Positions 33,170 to 44,990 of a stretch of 64,000 nt of DNA are shown one piece after another. This DNA comes from Aporrectodea caliginosa (lineage: Eukaryota > Annelida > Clitellata > Crassiclitellata > Lumbricidae), in assembly GCA_020284085.1 (NCBI GenBank), contig JACEVL010000031.1, positions 395,001 through 459,000 of the forward strand. The letters are read 5' to 3'. Each line of letters opens with the position of its first letter. The first letter of the stretch is position 1. The position numbers were made by a program, and so were the translations under genes. The notes beneath the pieces were generated by a model that was not told the origin of the DNA, searched no databases, and saw only the letters and a program-made list of their open reading frames with translations.

Positions 33170-35392
33170 TAGGGTGATTCAAAATAAATTTTTTGGGAAA
33201 GTTAATGAGCATAGTTGCTAATTTTGTTCCTTTTGTGTACAGAATAAATTCTGTATAAAAAATTTTAAGATCAAATGCATTTTAGAGGTTGCTCAATAAG
33301 CCTAAAGGTTTCCATACAGTCGTATTCAGGTTACAAATTAAACCGATAGCCATATGATAGATCACACATAATAAAGTTGAATAGCAAGAAACATAGATTG
33401 ATTAGTAACTCATAGTAGCAATGAAAAAATAGATATTCATTCACAACATATTATTGACTAAAAAAATTCTACAATACTGGTAGACTTTTATTGTAGAATT
33501 ATTCATTAGCAATCCTCCACTGCTTGATCTGCTTGTTCAACTGCAAGTCGTTAACTGGCGTGTCAGATGCCACCGGACCAGCTATCCATGCTCTCACATT
33601 TATAAAAATTATGATTTGCAAATAAACAGAATGCAGTGACATCTCTCAGAGGCTTTCAATTGAGATTGCTCTCTAAAAAGATTGGTCTCCGAACAATAGA
33701 TGACCTTTGTCATCCATGTGGCCAAATGCACCTGGTTGTCTGAAACGATGCATCCCATCACATCTCTCCTAAAATTACACAATTTCATCACTTCCTTGTA
33801 ATTGTCTCTTGGAATATATCTAGTCGTGATGTCAAGTGATTGCTTGCAATGAACAGTTGAAAATTACAACGGGCCTTCGTCCTCATTTTTAACAGTTTGC
33901 TTAAGAGATGGCAGCTACCAAGATAGGGACAAGTTTATATGATCCAATGCAGATTTCTCTTTGAACAATGCAAGGTTTCTTGTCTGTTGTATCTTATTGT
34001 AAACCTTCAGGAGGGTATTCAACTGTTTTTTGTAGTACAAAGGGATCTTGACTTCATAGTCAAATTCTAGTTTTCCATCGACATCGCCATCATCATAATC
34101 CTCTTCGTCATCATTCAGGTTGCTGCTCTAGCAATCCTTAGTTGCCCGGTTACTTGAACCACAGGCTTCGACTGATTTTCTTAGCATTTCATGTTTCTAC
34201 CTGGCTTCAAGTATCATCTTGTGTTCTGCAACTCTTGCATCCTTCTTACTAAGACCCTTGTCGACATCAGTTGGCAATATCAAAAATGAAATGCACTTTT
34301 CAACATATGCTTTTTCAACATATGCTTCTCGCTTTTCTGTGACTCAGAGTCCTTGTTTTTGCTTTTCTTTATCAAATTAAACTCCTCCATTAGACCCTTC
34401 ACTTTTACACTATATTCAACTGAAATGCTGTAAGAATTCTAGCCTTGACCAAAATTCAGATTAACTTGATAGTCATGGCATTCAAACTCTCTGACACAGT
34501 CTTCTTCAAAACCTTGTGATTATAAAAAAAGGAAAAAGGTCTATAGTGTGTAGCCTCCTGTAGGCAACACAATAATAGGAAGGGTTGCTTCTGATTTCCC
34601 AATAATGGAGAAATCTGGTTAATTATTAATCAGATTTCTGTCTTCAACCTTGTCACAGAAGTGCAAAAGTTTTCTTCCATTTTACACTGCTAGCTGTCAT
34701 GCAGTAAATAAAGCCATTATTTATATTCTGTTGCAGTTAATAATGCAGTAAATAAAGCCATTATTTATATTCTGTTGCATTTAGGCCTGTAAGAATTAAG
34801 CATAAACAAATAAACTACTGAAAGCCAGTTTTCATTATCTTGTTAATTATACTTAAAAAAATGTACAAAAATTACATTTTATTAAATGAAAATTTAAACA
34901 ACTTCAATTTCAGAATAAAGTGCCTTTATTTAGGCTATCTTTCTCACACTGTCTAAAACAATGTCTATACAGCTAAAAACTATGCATTTGTACTTTTTCA
35001 TATAAAAATGTGAAATTATTGCTACTTTTTAACAATGACGTCACAGCTCAGAATAAATATTAAAATTCAAAAGACTTCATAATAATATACAACAAAGTAA
35101 GAATTAATTGTTTATGTATGGCTTATGACTATGTACATAATTCTTACCTACAGGATTGATGCCCAATCTAATTAGGATTTTTGCATTCCAGTGTCTCGTA
35201 AATGGCAATTGCATTGCTTTCTTCATATAGACCCCTATCTGAGATTCCAGGGCATTGAGCAACCAGTAAACATTCATAGATTACAGTAAAATTTTGCTGT
35301 ATTGTTCAGAAAGACCAAAGGAACAAAATTATCTACTATGTCGATCAATCAGGAAAAATAATTTTTTCCCCATGGTGACGTGAATCACCCTA
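33170..35392. mobile_element. hAT-like DNA transposon, 2.2 kb, decayed
   Basis: The left end TAGGGTGATTCA and right end TGAATCACCCTA are inverted, with further imperfect inverted similarity (TAATTTTGTTCCTTT, 33220 and 35320 regions). The 8-bp CTGAACAG flanks both ends (33162-33169 and 35393-35400). It fits the hAT duplication consensus nTnnnnAn, and the terminus fits YARNG. The minus strand has a decayed reading frame (for example MGCIVSDNQVHLATWMTKVI) also seen in the second copy at 62893. I do not recognise it as a specific transposase. Confidence 0.72.
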
Positions 35393-35469
35393 CTGAACAG
35401 GATTACTGTCAGATTGTTTTACTTTATTTTTGCAACTTTTGTTCGGAGAGAAGCAGACATGATTGTAAT

Positions 35470-35590
35470 TGTAATCGTAATCGTAAACTCCACACTCCTA
35501 AAGCGTCAGTTGAACGACATGCGCAGAGCACCTGCTTATTCACGAGCGCTGCATCAGGACAGAGGGATTTTCCAAAGGGCAGTCAAAATA
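35470..35590. repeat. Dispersed repeat after (ATCGTA)n, copy 2
   Basis: Nearly identical to 12943-13067; likely an L2-subfamily 3' end on the minus strand. Confidence 0.45.
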
Positions 35591-35600
35591 GTTTCTTGGA

Positions 35601-35682
35601 GCCTGAGGGATCTTTTCTACCTCAGGCGAAATCTTTTAAAAAAACAACAACAACAACAAATAATAATAATAATAATAATAAT
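35601..35682 (+). repeat. Retroelement 3' tail hairpin, poly(A) and (AAT)n
   Basis: GCCTGAGG (35601-35608) pairs perfectly with CCTCAGGC (35620-35627), followed by A-rich, CAA and AAT repeats. It is the same tail type as at 20323-20349 but without the rest of the element, so it is a very short 5'-truncated insertion. Confidence 0.65.
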
Positions 35683-37464
35683 CAAAGCTCGAGGGTACGT
35701 ACCATACGTATTCTATTTTTTGAAAGGTACGTGAGTCATTTTCCGGTAACATGGTAAATTCAGAATTCAGCTGTCCCCGGTCATTTCTCGAAAAACTATA
35801 CCTAGTCTGATTATGCTAAGTGTTGATATTAAAATGTATTTGATCAGTCAACAATTTCAGATATTTGAAAGTAATTTAAAGCAATAACGTAATTTATTAA
35901 AATTTATTTTCAATTTAAAATGTTCCACTCCGTTACTGTCCCTAGGCTATAGTACTTATTGCTTTAGTCTACAATTTCGAAATGATTTGTATTGAGCCAA
36001 AAAATTCACGTGTTTCTTATGTATTATATATTTGTGTATGTTTTAAAATACAACTTGGTGAACCGGATCTTCAGTATAATTAAAAGAAAATTTTTTAAAC
36101 TTGTCCCCAGGATTTGTGTATACTCCGTTACCACGTAAAAATAATCTTGTATCTCAGAACCATTTAATTATGTGGCCGCGCAACTGGACTCATCTCTTCT
36201 GTGAAAATCTATGTAAGTTATTAATAGCTTCACAAACGATTTCCATGGTCCAACAAATTTCTTACAAATTTTCATTTATTTCGTACCAGATGTGTTTTTT
36301 ATTATACGGCCACTCCGTTACTGCATTTTTGCCATGATTATAAATAAATCTAATTCCAATTATATTTGTAATATAACGCTTATAAGTTAAATAATGATTT
36401 TACCAACGATCGATGTGGACGCGTGAGCGATAATATGGTATTTACCGTGCTGCAACCCAAATTGTCTACTCCGTTACCTGTCCACTCCGTTAACATTTAT
36501 TTGGTAACACATGGGACAGCTATGTAACGGAGTGGAAAAATTGTGCTCGACGCTCGAAAGATAGTAACGGAGTGGAATTATTATAGGCTAAATTTATGGT
36601 GTGGTATTTTGATGCTGTGAGCAGATTTTTAAGAGAATGCCATAAATAGTTTAGTGTTTTCTGTCTAATCGATCACTGGGAATGATTGGCTCAAGTGATT
36701 TCTTTTCAGTTGTTTGGGGAAAAATATTTATTCAACTTAACATTAATTGCTTCTATTTCCATAACGGAGTGGACCTTTTCTAAATAAATGAAACTGTAAT
36801 GGAATCAAATAATTATATGTATTCTAATTTCTTTTATTTCTATTTTATAAATATTAATACTAAAAACATATTGGCATGTCAAAATACATAACAGAAGCTG
36901 TACACTGTATAAAACAGATCTCATATGTATACAGTAACGGAGTGGAAAAATATTTTAGTAAGGCTATTTTTTCTACCAAAAACTTTTTACATTTACATAT
37001 TAGTGCAAAACCAAATATATATTTGTGAAATAGAAACATTAAAGATTTGTTCCAAAGAAAAAAAATTATTTTGAAAATTTTTTTTGCTTGTTTAATTTGT
37101 GAATTTACCATGTTACCGGAAAATGACTCACGTACGTATTTTAACGTACCCTATTTTAGGGTACGTAAACAATACAAAAATACGTTAACCAGGTCATTGC
37201 TCATTATAAGAATGTTCAATTTAATTTAGGCAAACAATCACAACTCAGTATACAGCGTAGTAAATTGCTGCAATGCTATATTGTAGGTCTATGTTTATCC
37301 AGCATGCATTGCACTTATTGCACTAATGTCAGATTATACGTAGGCTATGGGTCACCGAGTAAACCATAAATAAAATTTTCGTGTATGATACGCGTATTCT
37401 ATTTTTGAAAGGTACGTACGTATTTTAACGTATTCTATTTTAGGGTACGCGTACTCGAGCTCTG
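35683..37464. mobile_element. Outer TIR element inside an (AAT)n microsatellite
   Basis: The left end CAAAGCTCGAGGGTACGTACC is inverted at the right as GGTACGCGTACTCGAGCTCTG with a few mismatches, and AAT repeats lie on both sides. The CARAG terminus would fit hAT, but the target duplication is hidden in the microsatellite. A second TIR element is nested inside. Confidence 0.6.
35731..37131. mobile_element. Inner TIR element with mirrored ACTCCGTTAC motif clusters
   Basis: About 34-bp inverted ends begin GTGAGTCATTTTCCGGTAAC. GTAC flanks both sides (35727-35730 and 37132-37135). The interior carries TCCACTCCGTTAC five times forward (35924, 36122, 36310, 36465, 36481) and then four times reversed (36524, 36564, 36761, 36934). 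No transposase ORF. The right part is duplicated in copy B (50035-50520). Confidence 0.7.
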
Positions 37465-37596
<132 letters not shown>

Positions 37597-37759
37597 GCGG
37601 GTGGCGGTTGGCCAATTGTAATCAATCAGGTAATATTTTATATATTTTTGCATCCCTCAGTTTAAAATCATCGACAATCCAAACAGCGAAGAGACAGTCA
37701 GACACCTAAGGTGGGTGGTGTTTAGAGTTCAAACGGCGAGGGAGGTAAAAGGAAGAGGA

Positions 37760-38085
37760 GGAATCAGGAAAGGATTTATGAAACACAGTGTTTTTCAGCT
37801 TTGAGAAAGAGCAAGAGGTAGAATGGATTAGCGTAACTCTTGTGGTTTGTTGTTCCAGAGAGGCGGAACAGATATTGTGGAGCGATTTGAAAATTTAAGT
37901 GACGAGATGGCGGAAGGGAGGAGGAGTGTTAGTGCAGAAGAGGAGCGGTTTGAGCGAAGTGGTTTTACAGTCAACAACTGACGGAGAATGGGAGTATTCA
38001 ATTGTGTTTTAGGCTTGTGATAGGACTTTGTATTGCATTGGTTCATAATTATAAGCATAGTTACACACGTTAATGAATAACACAT
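37760..38085 (-). pseudogene. CR1/L2 RT C-terminal relic, copy 2
   Basis: The minus strand reads LTVKPLRSNRSSSALTLLLP, SAISSLKFSNRSTISVPPLW and NN, like the end of CR1/L2 polyproteins (F-x-V-x(2)-PxLWNxLP). Frame breaks follow downstream. Confidence 0.55.
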
Positions 38086-39060
38086 TCCAATTGCTCAGCA
38101 AACGAGGAAAATTGTTTTTTTATACACGACGTGCAGCATAGGCTACGCTCGAATCTAGGGTTTTAAAATTGCTATAGCGAGGCGTTCTGTGGCCATGACT
38201 GACGCCTGCGTTTAACTGAGTTTGGCTGCATTCTGGCGCATTCACCAGCCATGCATGCATGCTAGCACACAGGCCTTCAGTGCCTCAAGGTCTGAACCAG
38301 TATCAAATTCAGTACCTACAGACCGAGTTTTATACTATCGTAGGTTTTGCGATAGATCTACTTGGAGTTAGCATTCGTTGGGAAGAAAATTGTTTCAACA
38401 GAAAAATAATAGGCCTACTACCAGCAAGTTACAGTAGAGGTATGCACGTAATAATAATAATAAAATAATAAAATAATGAAAACAATAATAATAGCAATAA
38501 TAAATAACGCGTGAAGTCAGCCTTCGTGACTATTCGGTAGTGCACTGGATCTGTAGTTAACCAGGGATTACAGGTCCGCGTCTGCAATGAAGATTCGTGT
38601 AGCTCCCCATAGGCAGAAATTTGCGCACACTTCCCTCGATCATTTCATTATTCAAATTCGTTGACCATGCGTTCGTAGTAGCCTAAATAAATAAATATTC
38701 TATAATAATATTAAAACAATAAATGTAAAAAAATAGGACGCATCTATTCCTTTGACTAAATTCAAATTGAGTTGTACGCAAATATAAATTAAATCGACAT
38801 AAATTATTTTCTAATTTGGACTAGTTAACCTACTATATCTCTTAGTTCTGAACTTCTGATGTCCGTCTATTAAATTGAATAGAACTGAACTTCAAATAGT
38901 AATAGGACACTCAAAGCTTTAATAAATTGCTTCATTGGTGTAGCTGCTCAAAAGATTACAATTTCTGTGCACCTCCAAAAACGAAAAATACGGATCGGGA
39001 CGCGGGACTGTAATGAGATTTGACGCGTTTGGAGCGTTAAACTAAATTAAAAACGAAAGG
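38086..39060. other. Upstream block of P450 unit 3, no gene
   Basis: Homologous to 16000-16860 and 530-1310. Near 38790 it has the uninterrupted sequence where units 1 and 2 carry different inserts. The expected P450 exon 1 does not follow; retroelements do. Confidence 0.5.
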
Positions 39061-39074
39061 CCACTGTTTTAGCT

Positions 39075-39907
39075 GTAACAGAAACTTGGCTCAATAAAAC
39101 ATCAGCCGACACTATATACATCCCTGGCTATGTATTTGTAAGTAAATGTAGAGAAAATGGAAAGGGGAGGTGTTGGTTTCTTTGTTAGGGACACTATTGC
39201 ATTTGAGGTAATTGATACTGACTGGTCGTCACCCAAGCATGGATCTTATGAGAGCATGTTTATAAAAATAAAGCAGACTAAGGGTAAAGATGGCATAATT
39301 GGCGCAATATATCGTCCGCCAGGTACCGACCCAGACATTTTTAATCAGGAACTGGATTCCTTACTGGCGCATCTGTCTCGTACAAGTAGCCGTGCATTCC
39401 TCGCAGGAGACTTTAACCTGGACTTGCTTAAAATTGATAACCATCGGCCTACACGTGCATTCTTTAATACCTTAAACTCATACCACTTTATGCCATCCAT
39501 AGTAAGACCTACACGTATTACCTCTGACTCGGCTACTTTGATAGATAATATCTTTACGAATGAAATTACATATAGCCTCGAGTCAGCAATAATAATTAAC
39601 GATATTTCAGATCACCTGCCCGTTATTTTACAATGCAGTTTGGCGCAACCCAAAGTTGACCAATCCCTCACCTATGCAAACAGGACAATTAATGACCAGG
39701 CCAAAGCTAAATTTAGTGCTTCACTGAAATCTGCTGAATGGGACACTGTAATCGATGCTTGTAATCATAATGACCCTTCAATGGCGTATACTTTATTCAT
39801 TGACAAATACAAGCACCTGTACGATACAGCTTTTCCAATTGTTCACTGTACGACTAATAAGCGACACGTATATAAGCAGCCTTGGATGAGTAAAGCGTTA
39901 TTTAAAT
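39075..39907 (+). pseudogene. CR1-like APE endonuclease domain, 3' part displaced by a nested element
   Basis: Reading frames show LAVTETWLNK, GGVGFFVRD, IIGAIYRPPG, FLAGDFNLDLL, IDNIFTNE and INDISDHLPVI, the APE-type endonuclease motifs in order, ending YKQPWMSKALFK. A frameshift near 39160 breaks the N-terminal part. The coding continues in copy B at 58274 (SCNVKDRLYLKYIKHPTPAN), showing that a second element inserted exactly between. Confidence 0.8.
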
Positions 39908-40178
39908 TCAATTCAATTCACTTTATTGATCCCATGCAGTAACAGATACAAGTGTTGAACAACATAGTCATATAAACGAACAATCGAAGATTAAAACAAC
40001 ACATTGAGCTAATAAGCAACCAGAGTTGATCAGGAACAATAGGCTCACCAGAAGGGACGGGTCCCGCTAGATAGGGGCCTACTTAAATTGACAAGTGACT
40101 GGTTAATAAAATATGTAATGTTGGAAATATAATTATTAGATTGACTACAAAGACTGAATCCGGGATGTGAATATATTT

Positions 40179-43100
40179 TCATTTATTCATTGTGTGTGCA
40201 CGAATGAGACTTTTAAAGTGGGGGAGACCTGATGCTGTTCGAATGAGATGCGGTAAATTATTCCATAAAAGGGGTCCTTGATACCTGATTGAGAATTTGC
40301 GGGTATTAGTTCTAGCAAAGTTGCATACATAAGAACGATTACTTCTGGTTTGGGTGGTGAGCAGGGCTGGAGCAAAGAAGGATGAAAAGGCCGGTGGAAG
40401 CAAATTATTGTCGTACCGGTACATAAGTTCACAAGTCTGAACATATTTAATTTGCTCAATATTTAGTAAATTGAGTTGGATAAAGAGTGGTTTAGTGTGC
40501 GAATTGTAGGGCGAGTTAGTGATCAAACGTATAGCTTTTTTGCAAGATCTGTAGTTTTTTAAGTGTGTAGGATAGGTAGAAGTCCATATAAGATTGCAGT
40601 AGATTAAATAGGGGTAAATTAAAGCAAAATATAAGTTCTTAAGTATTTGAGAGGGGAGTAGGTAAGATATTCTTCTAATTATTCCAATGTTTTTCATGAT
40701 TTTCTTAGATATTTCATTAATATGGGAATCCCATTTCAAGTGCTGGTCAATGAAGACACCGAGAAATTTAGATGTTTCAACCTGTGGAATTATTGTATTG
40801 TCAATGGTTAGTTCACAATCTGTAATAGGTATAGTTTTTTTGGAAGCTCTAAAGATTATATAATTAGTTTTAGAAAGATTTAATGATAATTTGTTGGCTT
40901 TGAACCACTCAGCGGCCATGGTCAATTCCTCATTGGCCAATTTTATCAGCTGGTCGTAAGAAGAGTGAGATAAGAAGGCATTGGAGTCGTCAGCAAATAA
41001 GATATAACGTAGCAGTGATGAGGAATTGGGAAGATCATTAATATAAATTAAGAACAGAAGAGGTCCGAGGATTGAGCCTTGTGGAACACCATATAATATG
41101 AATTGCAAATTAGAAAAGTTAGCATTACATAAAACCCTCTGAGATCGACCAGTTAAGTAGCTTTTAAACCAATCCAGTGATTTATCCCTAATGCCATAGT
41201 GTTCCAATTTTGCTAGAAGAATTTTGTGGTCTACCGTGTCAAATGCTTTGGCGAGGTCTAAGAATATGCCTATAGAGAATTCATTACTATCCATGGCCTT
41301 AGAGATCCTGTCCTGAATATCCAGTAATGACATTGAGGTTGAGTGACCAGGTTGGAATCCATGCTGAAGGGGGTAAAGGAGATTCTTATGATTTATATAA
41401 GAGAAGAGTCTATCATACATTATTCTTTCAAAGATTTTAGAGAAGAAAGGCAAAATTGAAATAGGCCTAAAATTTGATATTTCGTTTTTATTACCCTGTT
41501 TATGTATAGGTATTACCTTGGCCATTTTAATCTCACAGGGAACTTCCCCGTTTCTAAGTGAGCAATTGATTATTTCCGCCAAGGGAGTCGCCAGAACATC
41601 CATTAGTGGAGATAGTACATGTGGAGCAAGTTCATCCAATCCTGCACTATGAGTAGCATTTAGAGATTTATTAATGGTAAGAATTTCGCTGGGGTTAGTT
41701 GGGAGGACTACAAAGGAGTTCAAAGAAGATGGAGGCAGATAAGATTGAAAAGACTGCTTTGCCTCTGGGATTTTCAATGATAATGATTGAGCTAGGCCGG
41801 TAAAGTATGAATTAAAATTGTTAGCCATGGTAACCGGGTCAGCTATAGTCTGGTTGTCAATAATTAGTTCCTTTATGCCTGCATCAGTATGCTCAGTTTT
41901 AATTATTGTTTTGATTACTTGCCACGTTTTTTTAATATCATTATTATATTTAAGAAACTCATTGGCATAATAAGATTTTTCTAAGTTATTACGTACAGTC
42001 TTATATTTGTTTCGATAATCAGTAAAAGTTTTCTTGTTAGCAGGTGTAGGGTTCTTTATATAGGCAATATACAATTTTTCCTTTTTTTTAATTGATCTTA
42101 GTAAGCCTCGAGTCATCCAAGGTTTCTGAAAAGTATTTTTCTTAGTAATTTTTTTATGTTGCAGTGGGCATGCTAGATTATAATTATGTTTAATTAAGTT
42201 TATGAATGAGGCATAGGCCAAATTAGCCTCGTTTGCCAAGCACAACTGTTGAACTGGTGTCCAGTCGGTTTTAATCAACAGTTCTTTAAACATGGCTACA
42301 GTTTCGTGTGTTATAGTTCTAGTCAATTCAGTCTTGCCTAGATTACGGGGTCGCTCAGGTTTGTTAAGTAACCAAGTGATGATCGGTAGGTGATCAGAAA
42401 TATCAGCCATAATGATAGCAGATTCAATAATATTATTAGCAGAATTTGTAAATATATTATCAATTAGGGTACTGGATGTAGAAGTGATTCTGGTTGGTTG
42501 CAGAATTAGTGGAAGAAAGTGTCGAGCAATCATAGATTCAAGAAAGTCATTGGTGGGAGAGTGATTAGACGAGGATAGAAGGTCAATATTAAAGTCTCCT
42601 GTTATCATTATCCTTTTATTATTATTTTTTGTTAAATATTCCATAAGTAATTCGAATTCCTGGATAAACAAGTCGAGTTTCTGACCAGGGGGTCTATAGA
42701 TGACACAAGTTAAGATATCAGAATTTTTGTGTTGAGGAAAGTTAAGAAGTAGGGTTTCAAAAGAAGTAAATGTGCCCGGCGTGTTAATTCTCTGGTAATC
42801 AAGCCCTTCCTTAACAAAGAAAGCAACCCCACCACCCCTTCCCTCCTTCCTGTTCTCATAAACAAAATTATATCCAGGGACATGGACAGAATTTACTGTA
42901 TGCTCGCTTAGCCAAGTTTCGGTTACAGCTAGTAAATTGGTAGGTAACTGATTTAACAGGTACTGGATTTCGTTAATTTTTGGTAAAATACTCCTAGAAT
43001 TAATATGCATAATGGCAAAAGAAGAAGAATCTGTTTGGAATTTTTTTGCTATTTCAGTAGTACTATGATAATTACATTCTTTTAAGAAATCAGGGAAATA

Positions 43101-43460
43101 ATTGGTGTCGGGATCAAGGTCCTTATTGTTCAGAAGAGGTTTTTTAGTATCCATAAAATCGATTATGTTCAATTTATTATGCTTTATGTTTTCACACCCA
43201 TCAGTGGTTAAGGTTGTTGGTGGGACTAGTGTACACTTCATATTGGGTTGATAATTATTCAAAGACATTGGGGGGCTAAGGATATCACACACATTACATC
43301 GCCAAGGGTCTAATAGACTAGTCCAATTGTCATTAGTAATACAAGTCTGGTGCCAGGACTTCCCACAGAGTGAACAGGTGAAGGTCTCATCCCAATCAAC
43401 AATTAGTGATGTGCATACACAACAAGCAACCAAGTCGGCTATTTGCCGAGAATCGTCCAT
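40179..43460 (-). CDS. CR1-like ORF2: PHD finger, APE endonuclease and reverse transcriptase, 1093 aa
   Basis: This protein would nick target DNA and copy element RNA by target-primed reverse transcription. The N-terminus has a C4HC3 PHD-type finger (Cys13 or 14, Cys16, Cys29, Cys32, His37, Cys40, Cys55, Cys58). The APE endonuclease (about 145-365) shows ETWLSEH, IYRPPG, TGDFNIDLL, DNIFTN and DISDHLPI. RT includes FRPISILPFFSKIFERI, motif A FLDLAKAFDTVDH, motif B GVPQGSILGPLLFLIYIND, the catalytic FADDSNAF and FLGVFIDQHLKWDSHI. The C-terminus has GPLLWNNLP. The frame is complete and all key residues are present, so activity is possible. A PHD finger joined to the endonuclease-RT ORF is less usual than one in ORF1. 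Confidence 0.9.
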   Translation of the reverse strand: MDDSRQIADLVACCVCTSLIVDWDETFTCSLCGKSWHQTCITNDNWTSLLDPWRCNVCDILSPPMSLNNYQPNMKCTLVPPTTLTTDGCENIKHNKLNIIDFMDTKKPLLNNKDLDPDTNYFPDFLKECNYHSTTEIAKKFQTDSSSFAIMHINSRSILPKINEIQYLLNQLPTNLLAVTETWLSEHTVNSVHVPGYNFVYENRKEGRGGGVAFFVKEGLDYQRINTPGTFTSFETLLLNFPQHKNSDILTCVIYRPPGQKLDLFIQEFELLMEYLTKNNNKRIMITGDFNIDLLSSSNHSPTNDFLESMIARHFLPLILQPTRITSTSSTLIDNIFTNSANNIIESAIIMADISDHLPIITWLLNKPERPRNLGKTELTRTITHETVAMFKELLIKTDWTPVQQLCLANEANLAYASFINLIKHNYNLACPLQHKKITKKNTFQKPWMTRGLLRSIKKKEKLYIAYIKNPTPANKKTFTDYRNKYKTVRNNLEKSYYANEFLKYNNDIKKTWQVIKTIIKTEHTDAGIKELIIDNQTIADPVTMANNFNSYFTGLAQSLSLKIPEAKQSFQSYLPPSSLNSFVVLPTNPSEILTINKSLNATHSAGLDELAPHVLSPLMDVLATPLAEIINCSLRNGEVPCEIKMAKVIPIHKQGNKNEISNFRPISILPFFSKIFERIMYDRLFSYINHKNLLYPLQHGFQPGHSTSMSLLDIQDRISKAMDSNEFSIGIFLDLAKAFDTVDHKILLAKLEHYGIRDKSLDWFKSYLTGRSQRVLCNANFSNLQFILYGVPQGSILGPLLFLIYINDLPNSSSLLRYILFADDSNAFLSHSSYDQLIKLANEELTMAAEWFKANKLSLNLSKTNYIIFRASKKTIPITDCELTIDNTIIPQVETSKFLGVFIDQHLKWDSHINEISKKIMKNIGIIRRISYLLPSQILKNLYFALIYPYLIYCNLIWTSTYPTHLKNYRSCKKAIRLITNSPYNSHTKPLFIQLNLLNIEQIKYVQTCELMYRYDNNLLPPAFSSFFAPALLTTQTRSNRSYVCNFARTNTRKFSIRYQGPLLWNNLPHLIRTASGLPHFKSLIRAHTMNK

Positions 43461-44990
43461 GCGATTAAATGTACAAACGAAAAAGAAAAATATGTGCTAG
43501 CCGAATCTATCGACACTAGTAGGATACATACCGTCATCCATCAAGAAACAATTAAAAGGTAAAATCAACACGATTGCTAAGAATACATCAGCAACTGAGG
43601 TCAAAATGATAAAGAAAAAACACTCAAGAATGAAAAATCAACACGAGTGCTAAGAGTACATCAGCAACTGAGGTCAAAATGATAAAAAGAAGAAAAAACA
43701 CTCAAGAATGTCACAAAATCTCCACTATATGTTAGACATTACAATACACAGTGACACGTAGCTATGCCTCGAAGTACATCATGTCACTTAGTCATCACAT
43801 ACATCACTTACCATCTGCCATCATGTTAGATATTTAGATAATAGCATTGCACATGGCTGCTAGTCATCCAGAAGTCAATTGACATTAGGCAGCACATTTG
43901 TACATCATAGAATTATTAGCCAGTATTAGAATAACAAAATGCAGCTGTGGGTCGATCACATTAAATATTAGATAACACCTTTTTAGATATCAGTAACCAG
44001 AATTACGACAATAGAATGCAATTGTGAATTCCGTGTAAGCATTAGAAAACGCCTTCATCATTAGTAGGGATAATCCGGTGTATTTTAACAGATTGAGCAG
44101 ACATATTGATCCCAGAGCCTCAATCCACAGTGGCACAGTAGTGCACAAATAGCCAGAATAACTTTAGGTGGAGATGGCATTAAAATTATGTAGGTGGTCA
44201 CATGTGAGCTAACCAAAGAATTCAGTAGAACAAGCCCCAATGGTGCCAGCCATAGTCAGCATAAGAATAAATCAGGATCAAATTATTAATTCCATCTTTG
44301 GTTAATTATCAAGAAACCTCATGAAGGTAATTAATTAATACAAGTCAATGGAATCAAACAGGGCTTGACCATTATTGATGCAGAGGACATGTAATTGCAA
44401 AGTTAGATGGGATATGTGGCCAATTAGTGAAATAAAGTTATTAGTACAAGTATAAAGAATAAATTCTACCTCGATAACAAGTGCAGGTTTCTATAAGACA
44501 CCACAAGCCACAATGAGCTTGATGTTCAGGATTTAGTATTCCCAAATCGGTAGGCCTGCGTAAAGTCAGCATGTATTTATCACTGACTCTATCCAAAATT
44601 TCCAAAGATTCCAAGGTTTGTGCTGATAAGTCGACTCAAGGTAAGTAGGCAATACTTTCTTTTGGTAATATAATCCAGTGTTGACATTACTCAGTGGTAA
44701 AAGTAAAAGAATGAGGTACATCTTATGACAACGTTATGAATCCCGAGTTTCCACAGGTTGAGCTGGTAAGACGACTTAAGATGAGCACTGAGTAGTCAAA
44801 GTCGTTCTTTTGAAGACGTTAGTCCAACGGTATCGTTTTTCCAGTGATAGAGTAAGAAAGCGAGGTAAATCTTTTTGTCAGCGTTAATCCAATAATAGGT
44901 CACAAGAAATAGCAATCATGGCAAGTCAAACGATGGTAGTTTTCCAGCTAAATGACATGGAAGCAGCGGATGACCAGAGAGTTACAGAGG
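43461..44990 (-). other. Inter-ORF spacer of CR1-like element A
   Basis: About 1.5 kb between ORF1 stop and ORF2 start with only short frames. A near-duplicate of about 45 bp (AATCAACACGA...CTAAGA) occurs twice around 43563-43650. It may be a decayed ORF or a genuine spacer; copy B has the same arrangement. Confidence 0.5.
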
